From positions 1 through 7,798 of the forward strand of contig JALFYG010000126.1 in the NCBI GenBank assembly GCA_022784805.1: a DNA stretch of 7,798 nucleotides, in the 5' to 3' direction. Shown in pieces: positions 1-6,327 of this stretch. Position 1 is the stretch's first letter. Every line of letters begins with the position of its first letter. Origin of the DNA: Spirochaetales bacterium. Lineage in GTDB: Bacteria; Spirochaetota; Spirochaetia; Sphaerochaetales; Sphaerochaetaceae. The position numbers and the translations under genes are program-made. The notes below the pieces were generated by a model. It saw only the letters and a program-made list of their open reading frames with translations, had not been told where the DNA came from and searched no databases.

Positions 1-1565
1 CGATACCACAGGAGATACTGTCTGTCCCCAGACCTAAGAATACCATTGTCATTGCCTATGGAAAGGACAGGAATCTGTACGCCGTCCGCCAGCGCATAGG
101 ATGCAGGAACGTTGACGGACGACACCTGCCTGTGAACGGACCTACGATAGGCCATATCGTTGACGGCAGATACATACCGATTGACAGCACCGCACCTGAG
201 AGTGTTTCGGCCCTGCCGGTGGATCTGAAGGACTGGGCTGACGTCGTGCTCTGTGACCGGCTCTTTCAGGATGTCATTCAGGAACTGACTGCGGTTTACG
301 GCAGGGATGATGCAATGAAGCTTTACTGCATCGCGGCCCTGCGTGTCTGCAATCCCGGCATTAAGAATTATGAACTGAAGGAAGCATATGAGACGTGTTT
401 CCTCTCTGAACTCCATCCCGGTGTCTCACTGTCAAAAAATACCGTATCCACATTCCTTAACGATCTCGGCAAGGCATACTCCTGCATCGTCCGTTTCATG
501 AGGAACCGCACCGCAGCGGTATCCATGGATCACCACCTGCTTGTTGACGGCACGCTGAAGAGTGATGAATCAAAGGTCAATTCCCTTTCGGACTTCTCGC
601 GTAAGGCAAGGACAAAGGGTACAAGGGACATTTCGGTACTGTATGCCTTTGACCTTGAGGAGATGGAACCCGTATGTTCCAAATGTTTCCCCGGCAACAT
701 GCTCGACGCCACATCCTACAGCTCATTCATATCTGAGAACGGGATAACGAAAGGAATAATAGTGGCGGACAAGGGTTTTCCTGAAGCTGCGGCACATGAC
801 CATTTCAGTGCAAATCCTGATCTTCATTACCTGAATCCCATCAAACGGAACTCAAAGCTCATTGAAACACACGGCCTGCTGGATTTCACGCTCCTCCTTC
901 CCGGGTATGAAGGGGTAACCTTCCGTAAGGAGAAGTGCACCGGAAAGGACAAGTGGCTTTATTCCTTCAGGGACAGTCATAAGGCATCAAAGGAGGAGCA
1001 TGAATGGTTAAGGAGGGCAAGGAAGAACAACACCTACAGCCTTGAGGCCCTGAGGGAAAAACAGAGGACATTCGGTACAATAGTGCTGGAATGCGATCTT
1101 GACCTTCCTGCGGAGACTGCATATAAGGCGTATGAGAAACGATGGGAAATTGAAGTGGTCATGAGGTTCTACAAGTCAGCCTGTGAGTTTGATGAAACCC
1201 GGGTACAGGATGACTATTCTGTTCTTGGAAGCGAGTTCTGCGACTTTCTGTCCACTCTTCTCACTTTCAGGCTCATAAAGGCATTTGACAGGGCAAACCT
1301 CCTGAATGACCGGACCTACAAGTCAGTCATGGCAGTGCTCACACGTGCCAAGAAGGTACGGTTCGACGGGGAAGACTGGCATCTGATAAAAATGAATCCA
1401 TCACATGAAACAATCCTTCAGGAGCTGGGTCTTATACCAAAGGAACCGGAAGAACCCAAGAGAAAACCGAGACGTCCCAAGGGAAGCAAAAACAAGCCCA
1501 AAGCATCAGTCAAATCCGGTGCTCAAACTGATAAGCCCTGTGCCACAGAATCTGGAAATGCGTGA
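1..1565 (+). CDS. IS4-superfamily (IS1634-like) DDE transposase, 5' end outside the window
   Basis: This is the transposase that would cut and paste its own insertion sequence. The frame is open from base 3 to the TGA at 1563-1565, giving about 520 visible residues. The stretch before GTG 132 reads like real protein (VPRPKNTIVIAYGK, then LYAVRQRIGC), so 132 is internal and the true start lies off the left edge. The catalytic triad is visible: D at 546-548 (LLVDGT), D at 768-770 (IVADKGF), and E at 1152-1154 inside a perfect Y-x2-R-x3-E-x6-K signature (YEKRWEIEVVMRFYK, 1131-1175), the hallmark of the IS4 superfamily. The C-terminus carries a basic, AT-hook-like tail (KPRRPKGSKNKPK). The visible part has no frameshift or premature stop, so the enzyme may be active. 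Arginine codons include many AGG, CGG and CGT, unlike the AGA-rich aspS next door, which fits acquired DNA. The IS1634 assignment within the superfamily is from memory. Confidence 0.9.
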   Translation, partial: IPQEILSVPRPKNTIVIAYGKDRNLYAVRQRIGCRNVDGRHLPVNGPTIGHIVDGRYIPIDSTAPESVSALPVDLKDWADVVLCDRLFQDVIQELTAVYGRDDAMKLYCIAALRVCNPGIKNYELKEAYETCFLSELHPGVSLSKNTVSTFLNDLGKAYSCIVRFMRNRTAAVSMDHHLLVDGTLKSDESKVNSLSDFSRKARTKGTRDISVLYAFDLEEMEPVCSKCFPGNMLDATSYSSFISENGITKGIIVADKGFPEAAAHDHFSANPDLHYLNPIKRNSKLIETHGLLDFTLLLPGYEGVTFRKEKCTGKDKWLYSFRDSHKASKEEHEWLRRARKNNTYSLEALREKQRTFGTIVLECDLDLPAETAYKAYEKRWEIEVVMRFYKSACEFDETRVQDDYSVLGSEFCDFLSTLLTFRLIKAFDRANLLNDRTYKSVMAVLTRAKKVRFDGEDWHLIKMNPSHETILQELGLIPKEPEEPKRKPRRPKGSKNKPKASVKSGAQTDKPCATESGNA

Positions 1566-1620
1566 TATAGTCTAACTGGTTGGGAAAGTACTAAAGAAAA
1601 CAAAGTGACGATTTCCCCTT
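1..1620 (+). mobile_element. Right-hand part of an IS1634-like insertion sequence (left end absent, right boundary uncertain)
   Basis: The element is defined by its transposase. Its left end is outside the window, so the terminal inverted repeats and the target duplication cannot be matched. The right end should lie shortly after the stop codon at 1565. Within 1582-1617 there is a GGGAAA (1582-1587) and a matching TTTCCC (1612-1617), which could belong to terminal sequence or form a weak hairpin. I place the end near 1620 as a guess, and it could be anywhere from about 1575 to 1650. The element points toward aspS, so transcription could read out of it. Confidence 0.6.
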
Positions 1621-1638
1621 TAATCTAAGAAAGTTATA

Positions 1639-1647
1639 CCCCCCCCC
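1639..1647. repeat. Homopolymer tract of nine C
   Basis: Nine consecutive C residues sit in an otherwise AT-rich gap between the IS and aspS. No gene covers them. Such tracts slip during replication and are also prone to sequencing or assembly error. The tract lies about 147 bases upstream of the chosen aspS start, so a length change would not shift that reading frame. Confidence 0.85.
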
Positions 1648-1736
1648 GTATAGATTCGTCAAGTTTTTTCATATCCAAGAAGTGTAAACCCGCATAATTG
1701 CATCCATTTCTTTGAATATTGAAGTTATCCCCTCGC

Positions 1737-1766
1737 TTGTAGCCATAAAGGGGAATGAGTGATAAT
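1737..1766 (+). promoter_or_regulatory. Possible sigma-70-type promoter of aspS
   Basis: A TTGTAG at 1737-1742 is followed, after 18 bases, by GATAAT at 1761-1766 (five of six matches to TATAAT). Transcription would begin near 1773, leaving a leader of about 20 bases before the ribosome binding site and ATG 1794. The -35 match is only moderate. If the promoter is real, the in-frame ATG at 1755 lies inside it and cannot be the start of translation. A small inverted repeat, CCCCT 1729-1733 and AGGGG 1749-1753, overlaps the site, and its significance is unknown. Confidence 0.3.
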
Positions 1767-1779
1767 ATTTCCATACTCC

Positions 1780-1785
1780 AAGGAG
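1780..1785 (+). promoter_or_regulatory. Ribosome binding site deciding the aspS start
   Basis: AAGGAG stands eight bases before ATG 1794. It is the best Shine-Dalgarno match in this leader. It favours ATG 1794 over the upstream ATG 1755, which has no comparable site at a useful distance, and over ATG 1809, which is closer to the usual family N-terminus but is preceded only by GGAAG. Confidence 0.75.
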
Positions 1786-1793
1786 AATTTTTT

Positions 1794-3587
1794 ATGGAAG
1801 AAGCTTTCATGCAGAGGACAGTCACCTGCGGCGCTCTCAGAGCAGCCGATGAAGGTAAGAGTGTCATTCTAAACGGATGGGTTCATAGCGACAGAAACCA
1901 TGGCGCCATCCATTTCATTAACCTCCGCGACAGATATGGTCAGACACAGGTAGTCGTGGACGACGACGCTTCCCCGCTCCTTCAGAAGAAGGCACAGGAA
2001 CTTAAGCTTGAATACTGCATTGCAGTAAAGGGAATTGTCAGAAGAAGACCTGATTCTATGATTAATGGCGATATGGCAACAGGAGAGATTGAAGTCAAGG
2101 CTGAAGATATTCAGATTCTCTCTCAGTGTGCAGTCCTGCCATTTATGATTGAAGATGAGAATAGTGCAAGAGAAGACCTGAGACTTAAATACAGATTCCT
2201 TGATCTCAGATGTAAGGGAATGCAGGATAGAATCAAACTTCGCCACGAAGTCGTAAGATCTATCAGAGAGTATTTCTATAAGACAGATTTCTATGAAATC
2301 GAGACTCCTACTCTCATCAGAAGCACACCAGAAGGCGCAAGAGACTTCCTTGTTCCATCACGTATTTACCCTGGTAAGTTCTTCGCTCTCCCACAGTCAC
2401 CTCAGCTTTATAAGCAGATCCTTATGGTTTCTGGCTTTGATAAGTATTTCCAGATTGCAAGATGTTATCGTGACGAGGACCCAAGAGGCGACAGACAGCT
2501 TGAGTTCACTCAGCTTGACATCGAGATGAGCTTTGTAAAGCGTGACGACGTTCTTGCCCTGATGGAAGATATGTTCAACTATGTCTTCAAAGATGTAATG
2601 AATGTCGATCTCCCAGCTCACTTCAAGAGACTCACTTATCAGGATGCCATGAATACTTATGGTTGTGATAAGCCAGACTTGAGATATGGTCTGGAGATTC
2701 ATGATGCCGCTCCATTTGCTTCAGAGTCCTCATTCGGTCTTTTCCAAGAGACTCTCCTGAACAAAGGCTATATCAAGTACATTGTCGCACCTAAGACAGC
2801 GGGCCATGACTTTACAAGAAAGTACATCACATCCCTCGAGGATGCTGCAAAGATTTATGGCGCAAAGAGCCTTTGCTGGATGAAGGTGGACAACGGTACT
2901 CTTACAGGCGGTGTCTCAAAGTACTTTGCTGGAAAAGAGAGTCTCGTCCTTGAGGAAACAACGGCCAAGGATGGCGACATGATCCTTATGGTGGCTCTCG
3001 ACAACTGGAAGAAGTGCTGTACCAGTATGGATGCCATCAGAAGACAGGTGGCTGCTGACCTCGATCTTATACAGCCTGGCTTTGCTTTCTGCTGGATCAT
3101 CGACTTCCCACTCTTCGAGTACAACGAGGACGAAGGACACTGGGAAGCAGCACACCACATGTTCAGTATGCCTCAGGTAGAGTATCTTGATACTCTCGAG
3201 TCAGATCCAGGTTCAGTAAAGGGTGACCTTTATGACTTGGTTCTCAACGGCTATGAACTTGCTTCCGGCTCAATAAGAATCCATGACATCGAGCTCCAGA
3301 AGAGAATCTTCAGAATCTGTAACATCCCAGATGATGTCGCTCAGCAGAAGTTCGGATTCCTTCTTGATGCCTTCAAGTTCTCTCCACCACCACACGGAGG
3401 AATCGCACCGGGCATCGACAGACTCTGTATGATTCTAGCCGGTCAGAGCTCCATTAAGGAAGTAATTGCATTCCCGAAGGGAACTGCAGCTTCTTCTCCA
3501 ATGGACAACTCTCCTAACTGGGTTGAAGATAAGCAGCTTGAAGAGCTTGGCCTCTTGATAGACGAAAAGAAGAGAACAACAAAATAA
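1794..3587 (+). CDS. aspS: Aspartyl-tRNA synthetase, bacterial type (class II)
   Basis: This cytoplasmic enzyme uses ATP to charge tRNA with aspartate. The product is 597 residues, the normal length for the bacterial form. An N-terminal OB-fold anticodon-binding domain occupies roughly residues 1-110 (VILNGWVHSDRNHG, FINLRDRYG). The class II core follows: motif 1 ending at P172 (YEIETPTL), the QSPQLYKQ signature at 201-208, motif 2 at about 223-242 (RCYRDEDPRGDRQLEFTQLD), and motif 3 with GIAPGIDR ending at R543. The stretch between about 285 and 420 is the GAD insertion typical of bacterial AspRS. The start is chosen from the AAGGAG at 1780-1785; ATG 1809 (MQRTVTCG) matches the usual family N-terminus and is the main alternative. 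The residue aligned with the specificity position in the OB fold is H36, as in non-discriminating enzymes that also charge tRNA-Asn. The gene appears monocistronic, bounded by a hairpin after the stop. Confidence 0.97.
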   Translation: MEEAFMQRTVTCGALRAADEGKSVILNGWVHSDRNHGAIHFINLRDRYGQTQVVVDDDASPLLQKKAQELKLEYCIAVKGIVRRRPDSMINGDMATGEIEVKAEDIQILSQCAVLPFMIEDENSAREDLRLKYRFLDLRCKGMQDRIKLRHEVVRSIREYFYKTDFYEIETPTLIRSTPEGARDFLVPSRIYPGKFFALPQSPQLYKQILMVSGFDKYFQIARCYRDEDPRGDRQLEFTQLDIEMSFVKRDDVLALMEDMFNYVFKDVMNVDLPAHFKRLTYQDAMNTYGCDKPDLRYGLEIHDAAPFASESSFGLFQETLLNKGYIKYIVAPKTAGHDFTRKYITSLEDAAKIYGAKSLCWMKVDNGTLTGGVSKYFAGKESLVLEETTAKDGDMILMVALDNWKKCCTSMDAIRRQVAADLDLIQPGFAFCWIIDFPLFEYNEDEGHWEAAHHMFSMPQVEYLDTLESDPGSVKGDLYDLVLNGYELASGSIRIHDIELQKRIFRICNIPDDVAQQKFGFLLDAFKFSPPPHGGIAPGIDRLCMILAGQSSIKEVIAFPKGTAASSPMDNSPNWVEDKQLEELGLLIDEKKRTTK

Positions 3588-3594
3588 AGGGACT

Positions 3595-3613
3595 GAAGGG
3601 GCGCTGCCCCTTC
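3595..3613 (+). terminator. GC-rich hairpin terminator after aspS
   Basis: A perfect 8-bp stem, GAAGGGGC (3595-3602) and GCCCCTTC (3606-3613), closes a three-base loop eight bases after the aspS stop. An outer AAAGG (3586-3590) can also pair with CCTTT (3616-3620). The tail is TTCCTTTATAT rather than a clean T run, so termination may be partial and the downstream OsmC gene could receive some read-through. Confidence 0.7.
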
Positions 3614-3662
3614 TTCCTTTATATATCTAGCCAAAAACATAATTGAAAGCGATAATCAGGAT

Positions 3663-4049
3663 ATGGAAAGAAAAGCAATAGGCACATTTACTGGCGAAAA
3701 GGAGTTCTTTACAACTCCTCTCGGTGAAACACACGAATTTAGAGAGGAATCAGGTCCTTACGAATATTTGATGGGAGCTCTCACAGGCTGCTTCTATTAC
3801 ACTCTTGCAGATTACGAAAGAAAGGGCACCTGGGGTGAAATCACAATTACAGCCAGAGGAGTAAAGAGAACAACCAATCCAACTACCCTCGAACATACTT
3901 CATTGGAAATCGTTGCAAAGAATATTTCCGACAAGGAAGAGTTCGAGCACTTGGTAAAGAAGACATCTGAAACCTGCTCTATATTCCAGACAATCTCCAA
4001 AGTAAGCGAAATGGATATCGTAGTACGCTTTGAGGACGACGAAGAGTAA
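3663..4049 (+). CDS. OsmC/Ohr-family protein (peroxiredoxin-like)
   Basis: The protein has 128 residues, about the size of the shorter OsmC-like (YhfA-type) members. Characterised OsmC and Ohr proteins reduce organic hydroperoxides through two cysteines in the cytoplasm. Both are present here: C43 in the helix MGALTGCFYYTL and C105 in SETCSIFQTI, 62 residues apart as expected for the fold. The sequence between them is an alternating beta region (EITITARGVKRT, SLEIVAKNI). The exact substrate cannot be told, because many OsmC-like proteins are not peroxidases. ATG 3663 has a poor ribosome site, with AGG only two bases ahead, but no better in-frame start is visible and the N-terminus looks natural. 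The gene is followed after four bases by an unrecognised gene, so the two probably share one transcript. Confidence 0.85.
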   Translation: MERKAIGTFTGEKEFFTTPLGETHEFREESGPYEYLMGALTGCFYYTLADYERKGTWGEITITARGVKRTTNPTTLEHTSLEIVAKNISDKEEFEHLVKKTSETCSIFQTISKVSEMDIVVRFEDDEE

Positions 4050-4053
4050 AAGA

Positions 4054-4590
4054 ATGGCTAGTTCTATAGAGAAGATAGAGGTATTTTCATCATTCAGAGA
4101 CACCATGCTTGAGTATTTCTCCAAGTATGGTGATGACAATGATCACAGGAAAAAATCTACCCAGAGTCACAGGATTGCTATGATAATGTCACGATTCTTT
4201 CCTGCTTCTTACTCCATCGACATTGATATCCAAGGAACAGATATCCTTGTAAAGAATGGAGATTTGATACCTCTCTCTGTCTTCTGGTCATCCACTTATT
4301 TGACGAAAGCAGAGAAAGACAAGGCTCAGAAGTTTCATACAAACGAGAAGCCCACTCTTACTCTGGCTTTCTCTATGCTTGAAGACAAAGACTATATTCT
4401 TGTCTACAGATTTGAAAAAGAATATCTGGAGTATCTCCATATCAACAAAACAGATTTCAGTGAGATGCTTCTCAAACGCTGTATCATAGGCAAAGAAGAT
4501 CAGGAAGACCAGTTGATGCTGGATATCAAGAAGATCAAAAAGAGAAAGAAAAAGACACCAAAATCAAAAGGGCCTGAAACAGAAGCTTAA
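4054..4590 (+). CDS. Protein of unknown function, lysine-rich C-terminal tail
   Basis: I do not recognise this 178-residue protein. ATG 4054 lies four bases after the OsmC stop, with GAAGAG seven bases ahead; an in-frame TTG at 4030 would overlap the OsmC gene and is less likely. There is no signal peptide or membrane segment. The N-terminal part looks helical (FSSFRDTMLEYFSKYG, then SHRIAMIMSRFF). A strand-rich core follows (YSIDIDIQGTDILVKNGD, LIPLSVFWSSTYLT, then TLTLAFSMLE and YILVYRF). The order helix, GTDILV, strand, helix recalls a PD-(D/E)XK-like fold, but the second acidic/lysine motif is absent, so if related it would be degenerate. The last 20 residues are strongly basic (KKIKKRKKKTPKSK), suggesting nucleic-acid or ribosome contact or simply a disordered tail. 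Close spacing suggests co-expression with OsmC. Confidence 0.7.
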   Translation: MASSIEKIEVFSSFRDTMLEYFSKYGDDNDHRKKSTQSHRIAMIMSRFFPASYSIDIDIQGTDILVKNGDLIPLSVFWSSTYLTKAEKDKAQKFHTNEKPTLTLAFSMLEDKDYILVYRFEKEYLEYLHINKTDFSEMLLKRCIIGKEDQEDQLMLDIKKIKKRKKKTPKSKGPETEA

Positions 4591-4604
4591 ATACAAGTTT
4601 TGAA

Positions 4605-4642
4605 AGAGAGCCATTTAAAGTCGAACCGTCTTTAGGCTCTCT
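4605..4642. terminator. Shared hairpin between convergent genes
   Basis: AGAGAGCC (4605-4612) pairs with GGCTCTCT (4635-4642), and inside it TAAAG (4616-4620) pairs with CTTTA (4630-4634) after a three-base bulge, closing a nine-base loop. It lies just past the plus-strand gene ending at 4590 and includes the last codons and stop of the minus-strand gene ending at 4632. It could end transcription from both sides. Neither flank has a long T run, so strength is uncertain. Confidence 0.5.
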
Positions 4643-6197
4643 CTATTATTGCGCTATGTTCTTTGGTATTACTGTCATAGTTTATGCCAGCAATAATGAT
4701 GTTTCCCCTGTACTTATCTAAAACCGAAGGGTAATTCTTCTCCTTTATCTGTTCTATTGCACCACCTTTCGTTTTATCCTTCTTAAGTTCGATTAACAAA
4801 GCTGGCTTATTGGGAACATATGGAATCATTACAACGTCTGCATATCCTTTTCCTGCAGGCATCTCTGGTATTATCGTATAGGAGTTGTATGCATAGAAAT
4901 ATGCAAACATAATGGCACTCTGTAGACTCTGTTCGTTGTTGTAAGACATATTACTTGTCATAAGTTCATGACTTTTTGAGAGTGCCGTGGCAACACTTTC
5001 TTCGTCCATATCTATAGTTGCATCAAGAAGTCTCTTTGAAAGTTTTACAATCTCATACTCGTTCTTATATCTACTACAGGAACCTATAACCCATCCTATT
5101 TCTGACTTGATTTCATTATTCGGAATACGACATGTCGCAGTTTCCTCATCATAAGCAAGATATCCAAGGTGAATGAGATATGCAAACACCTCATCTTTCT
5201 GAGTAAAACCGGAAATAGTATTTCTGTATGTACTCACCGTCACAGGAATATTTTCCCCTGAAAGCATCAGCACAACATCATCTCTCAATCCATCAATATT
5301 CATATCGATATAGTCACTGACGGCGTCATAAGCACCTGTCTGTGTCCAGTAGTTTCCACATTTTCTGTTTTCGATTGCTTCAATCACTGATTTGGGAGAA
5401 TAAAGTTCTATTCCATTTAAACAGTAACCGTCGTACCATCTCTCAAACTCTTCCATATCCATGCCATTCTTTTTGGCAAGATACTCTGTATCTTCCCTTG
5501 TGAATCCCATATAAGGAGCAAGCTGTTTTGCATTCACCATGGTGAATTCCTTGAAGTTATTTAACTTTGATTGGAAAGAGTCTCTGATTATTGGAAGGAT
5601 ACCTGTTATGTAACTCAGTGCAATCGCGTTTTTAATGGTGTCATCTTTGAAAAGGACGTTGAGAAACGTTAGATATGATTCAAGTTCTTTATCATTCTCT
5701 TCTCTGACAAGAAAGTCATACTCGTCCATAATTATGACAAAGCGTTCATGTTTCTTCTGGTATACAATCTGAATAGCTTGGGTAATGTCACACCCTTCAG
5801 GGAAGCTCAAATCTGGAAACTCTTCTCTGAAGTCAGAGAGGATATAGTATTCAATTGTCTCTACAGTTGACATACCATTGCGTCTTCTTCCTGACATATT
5901 GGCACAATCAAATTTGATGACATTATAATTGTTGATGTGTTCTTCAAAAGAAGATTCTTCTGTTATTTTGAGCCCTTCAAATACTTCATGAGAATCACAA
6001 CCCTTAGAATAATAGGCAGCTATCATATTGGCGGACATGGTCTTACCGAAACGGCGGGGACGAGCCACACAGATAAATGGATCTTGTTTTCCTATATAAC
6101 TATTTAGTTCTTTTATCATCATGGATTTGTCGATGTAGTTTTCTTCTCTTCTATCGACTACAAGATTTCCAAATCCCGGATTAATATAGGTCCCCAT
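4632..6197 (-). CDS. AAA-ATPase-like protein with C-terminal PD-(D/E)XK nuclease domain
   Basis: The 521-residue protein has the layout of the AAA-ATPase_like (PF09820) plus PDDEXK_9 (PF08011, formerly DUF1703) family. Its N-terminus opens with NPGFGNLVVDRREENYIDKS. The family-type Walker A RPRRFGKT is at residues 46-53 and Walker B VIIMDEYD at 154-161. The C-terminal nuclease core keeps the expected residues: D454 (GYADVVM), E470 and K472 (LIELKKD), and Q483 (IEQI). Both active sites look intact. Proteins of this family occur in many copies in gut Bacteroidota, spirochaetes and Fusobacteria. Their cellular role is unestablished, and mobile-element or defence functions are only suggested. ATG 6195-6197 is preceded by GGAGG at 6204-6208, six bases away. 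It stands alone with no partner on its strand nearby, and a 130-base AT-rich gap separates it from the upstream gene, so it probably has its own promoter. Confidence 0.92.
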   Translation of the reverse strand: MGTYINPGFGNLVVDRREENYIDKSMMIKELNSYIGKQDPFICVARPRRFGKTMSANMIAAYYSKGCDSHEVFEGLKITEESSFEEHINNYNVIKFDCANMSGRRRNGMSTVETIEYYILSDFREEFPDLSFPEGCDITQAIQIVYQKKHERFVIIMDEYDFLVREENDKELESYLTFLNVLFKDDTIKNAIALSYITGILPIIRDSFQSKLNNFKEFTMVNAKQLAPYMGFTREDTEYLAKKNGMDMEEFERWYDGYCLNGIELYSPKSVIEAIENRKCGNYWTQTGAYDAVSDYIDMNIDGLRDDVVLMLSGENIPVTVSTYRNTISGFTQKDEVFAYLIHLGYLAYDEETATCRIPNNEIKSEIGWVIGSCSRYKNEYEIVKLSKRLLDATIDMDEESVATALSKSHELMTSNMSYNNEQSLQSAIMFAYFYAYNSYTIIPEMPAGKGYADVVMIPYVPNKPALLIELKKDKTKGGAIEQIKEKNYPSVLDKYRGNIIIAGINYDSNTKEHSAIIERA

Positions 6198-6203
6198 TCA
6201 TAT

Positions 6204-6208
6204 CCTCC
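6204..6208 (-). promoter_or_regulatory. Strong ribosome binding site of the ATPase-nuclease gene
   Basis: GGAGG on the minus strand lies six bases before ATG 6197. A second ATG at 6201-6199 overlaps the region but is out of frame, so 6197 is the clear start. Farther upstream on the minus strand, TTTACA and TATATT are separated by only 15 bases, a weak promoter candidate I do not annotate. Confidence 0.8.
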
Positions 6209-6327
6209 ACTTAAAAGAATATAGTCAGATGAATTAAATGTAAATAAAATGCCTAAATCTAAACACAGTCACGTATTGCTAATCTAAAACTGTAGAAATC
6301 TTCATTTTATCAGATTTATCAATTATC

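Noticed and set aside
1729..1753. CCCCT/AGGGG stem upstream of aspS as a T-box or attenuator
   Set aside because: The leader is too short and lacks the T-box sequence and specifier loop; five base pairs with a 15-base loop is weak.
1755..1793. In-frame ATG 1755 as the aspS start, adding 13 residues
   Set aside because: No Shine-Dalgarno lies before it, the added residues do not match the family N-terminus, and a strong AAGGAG sits before ATG 1794.
1634..1867. Minus-strand frame of 77 codons spanning the poly-C tract and the aspS start
   Set aside because: It overlaps the aspS start and leader, and the sequence resembles no family.
1869..2246. Minus-strand open frame of 125 codons inside aspS
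   Set aside because: It lies wholly opposite a clear conserved gene, has no recognisable domain or ribosome site, and is explained by aspS codon use.
4030..4053. TTG 4030 as the start of the unknown protein
   Set aside because: It would overlap the OsmC gene by 20 bases, and ATG 4054 has a plausible ribosome site and natural spacing.
6270..6327. Repeated GATAA words and an AAATCT/AGATTT stem after the DUF6062 gene
   Set aside because: All are AT-rich and expected by chance in this composition; the stem is too weak to call a terminator.
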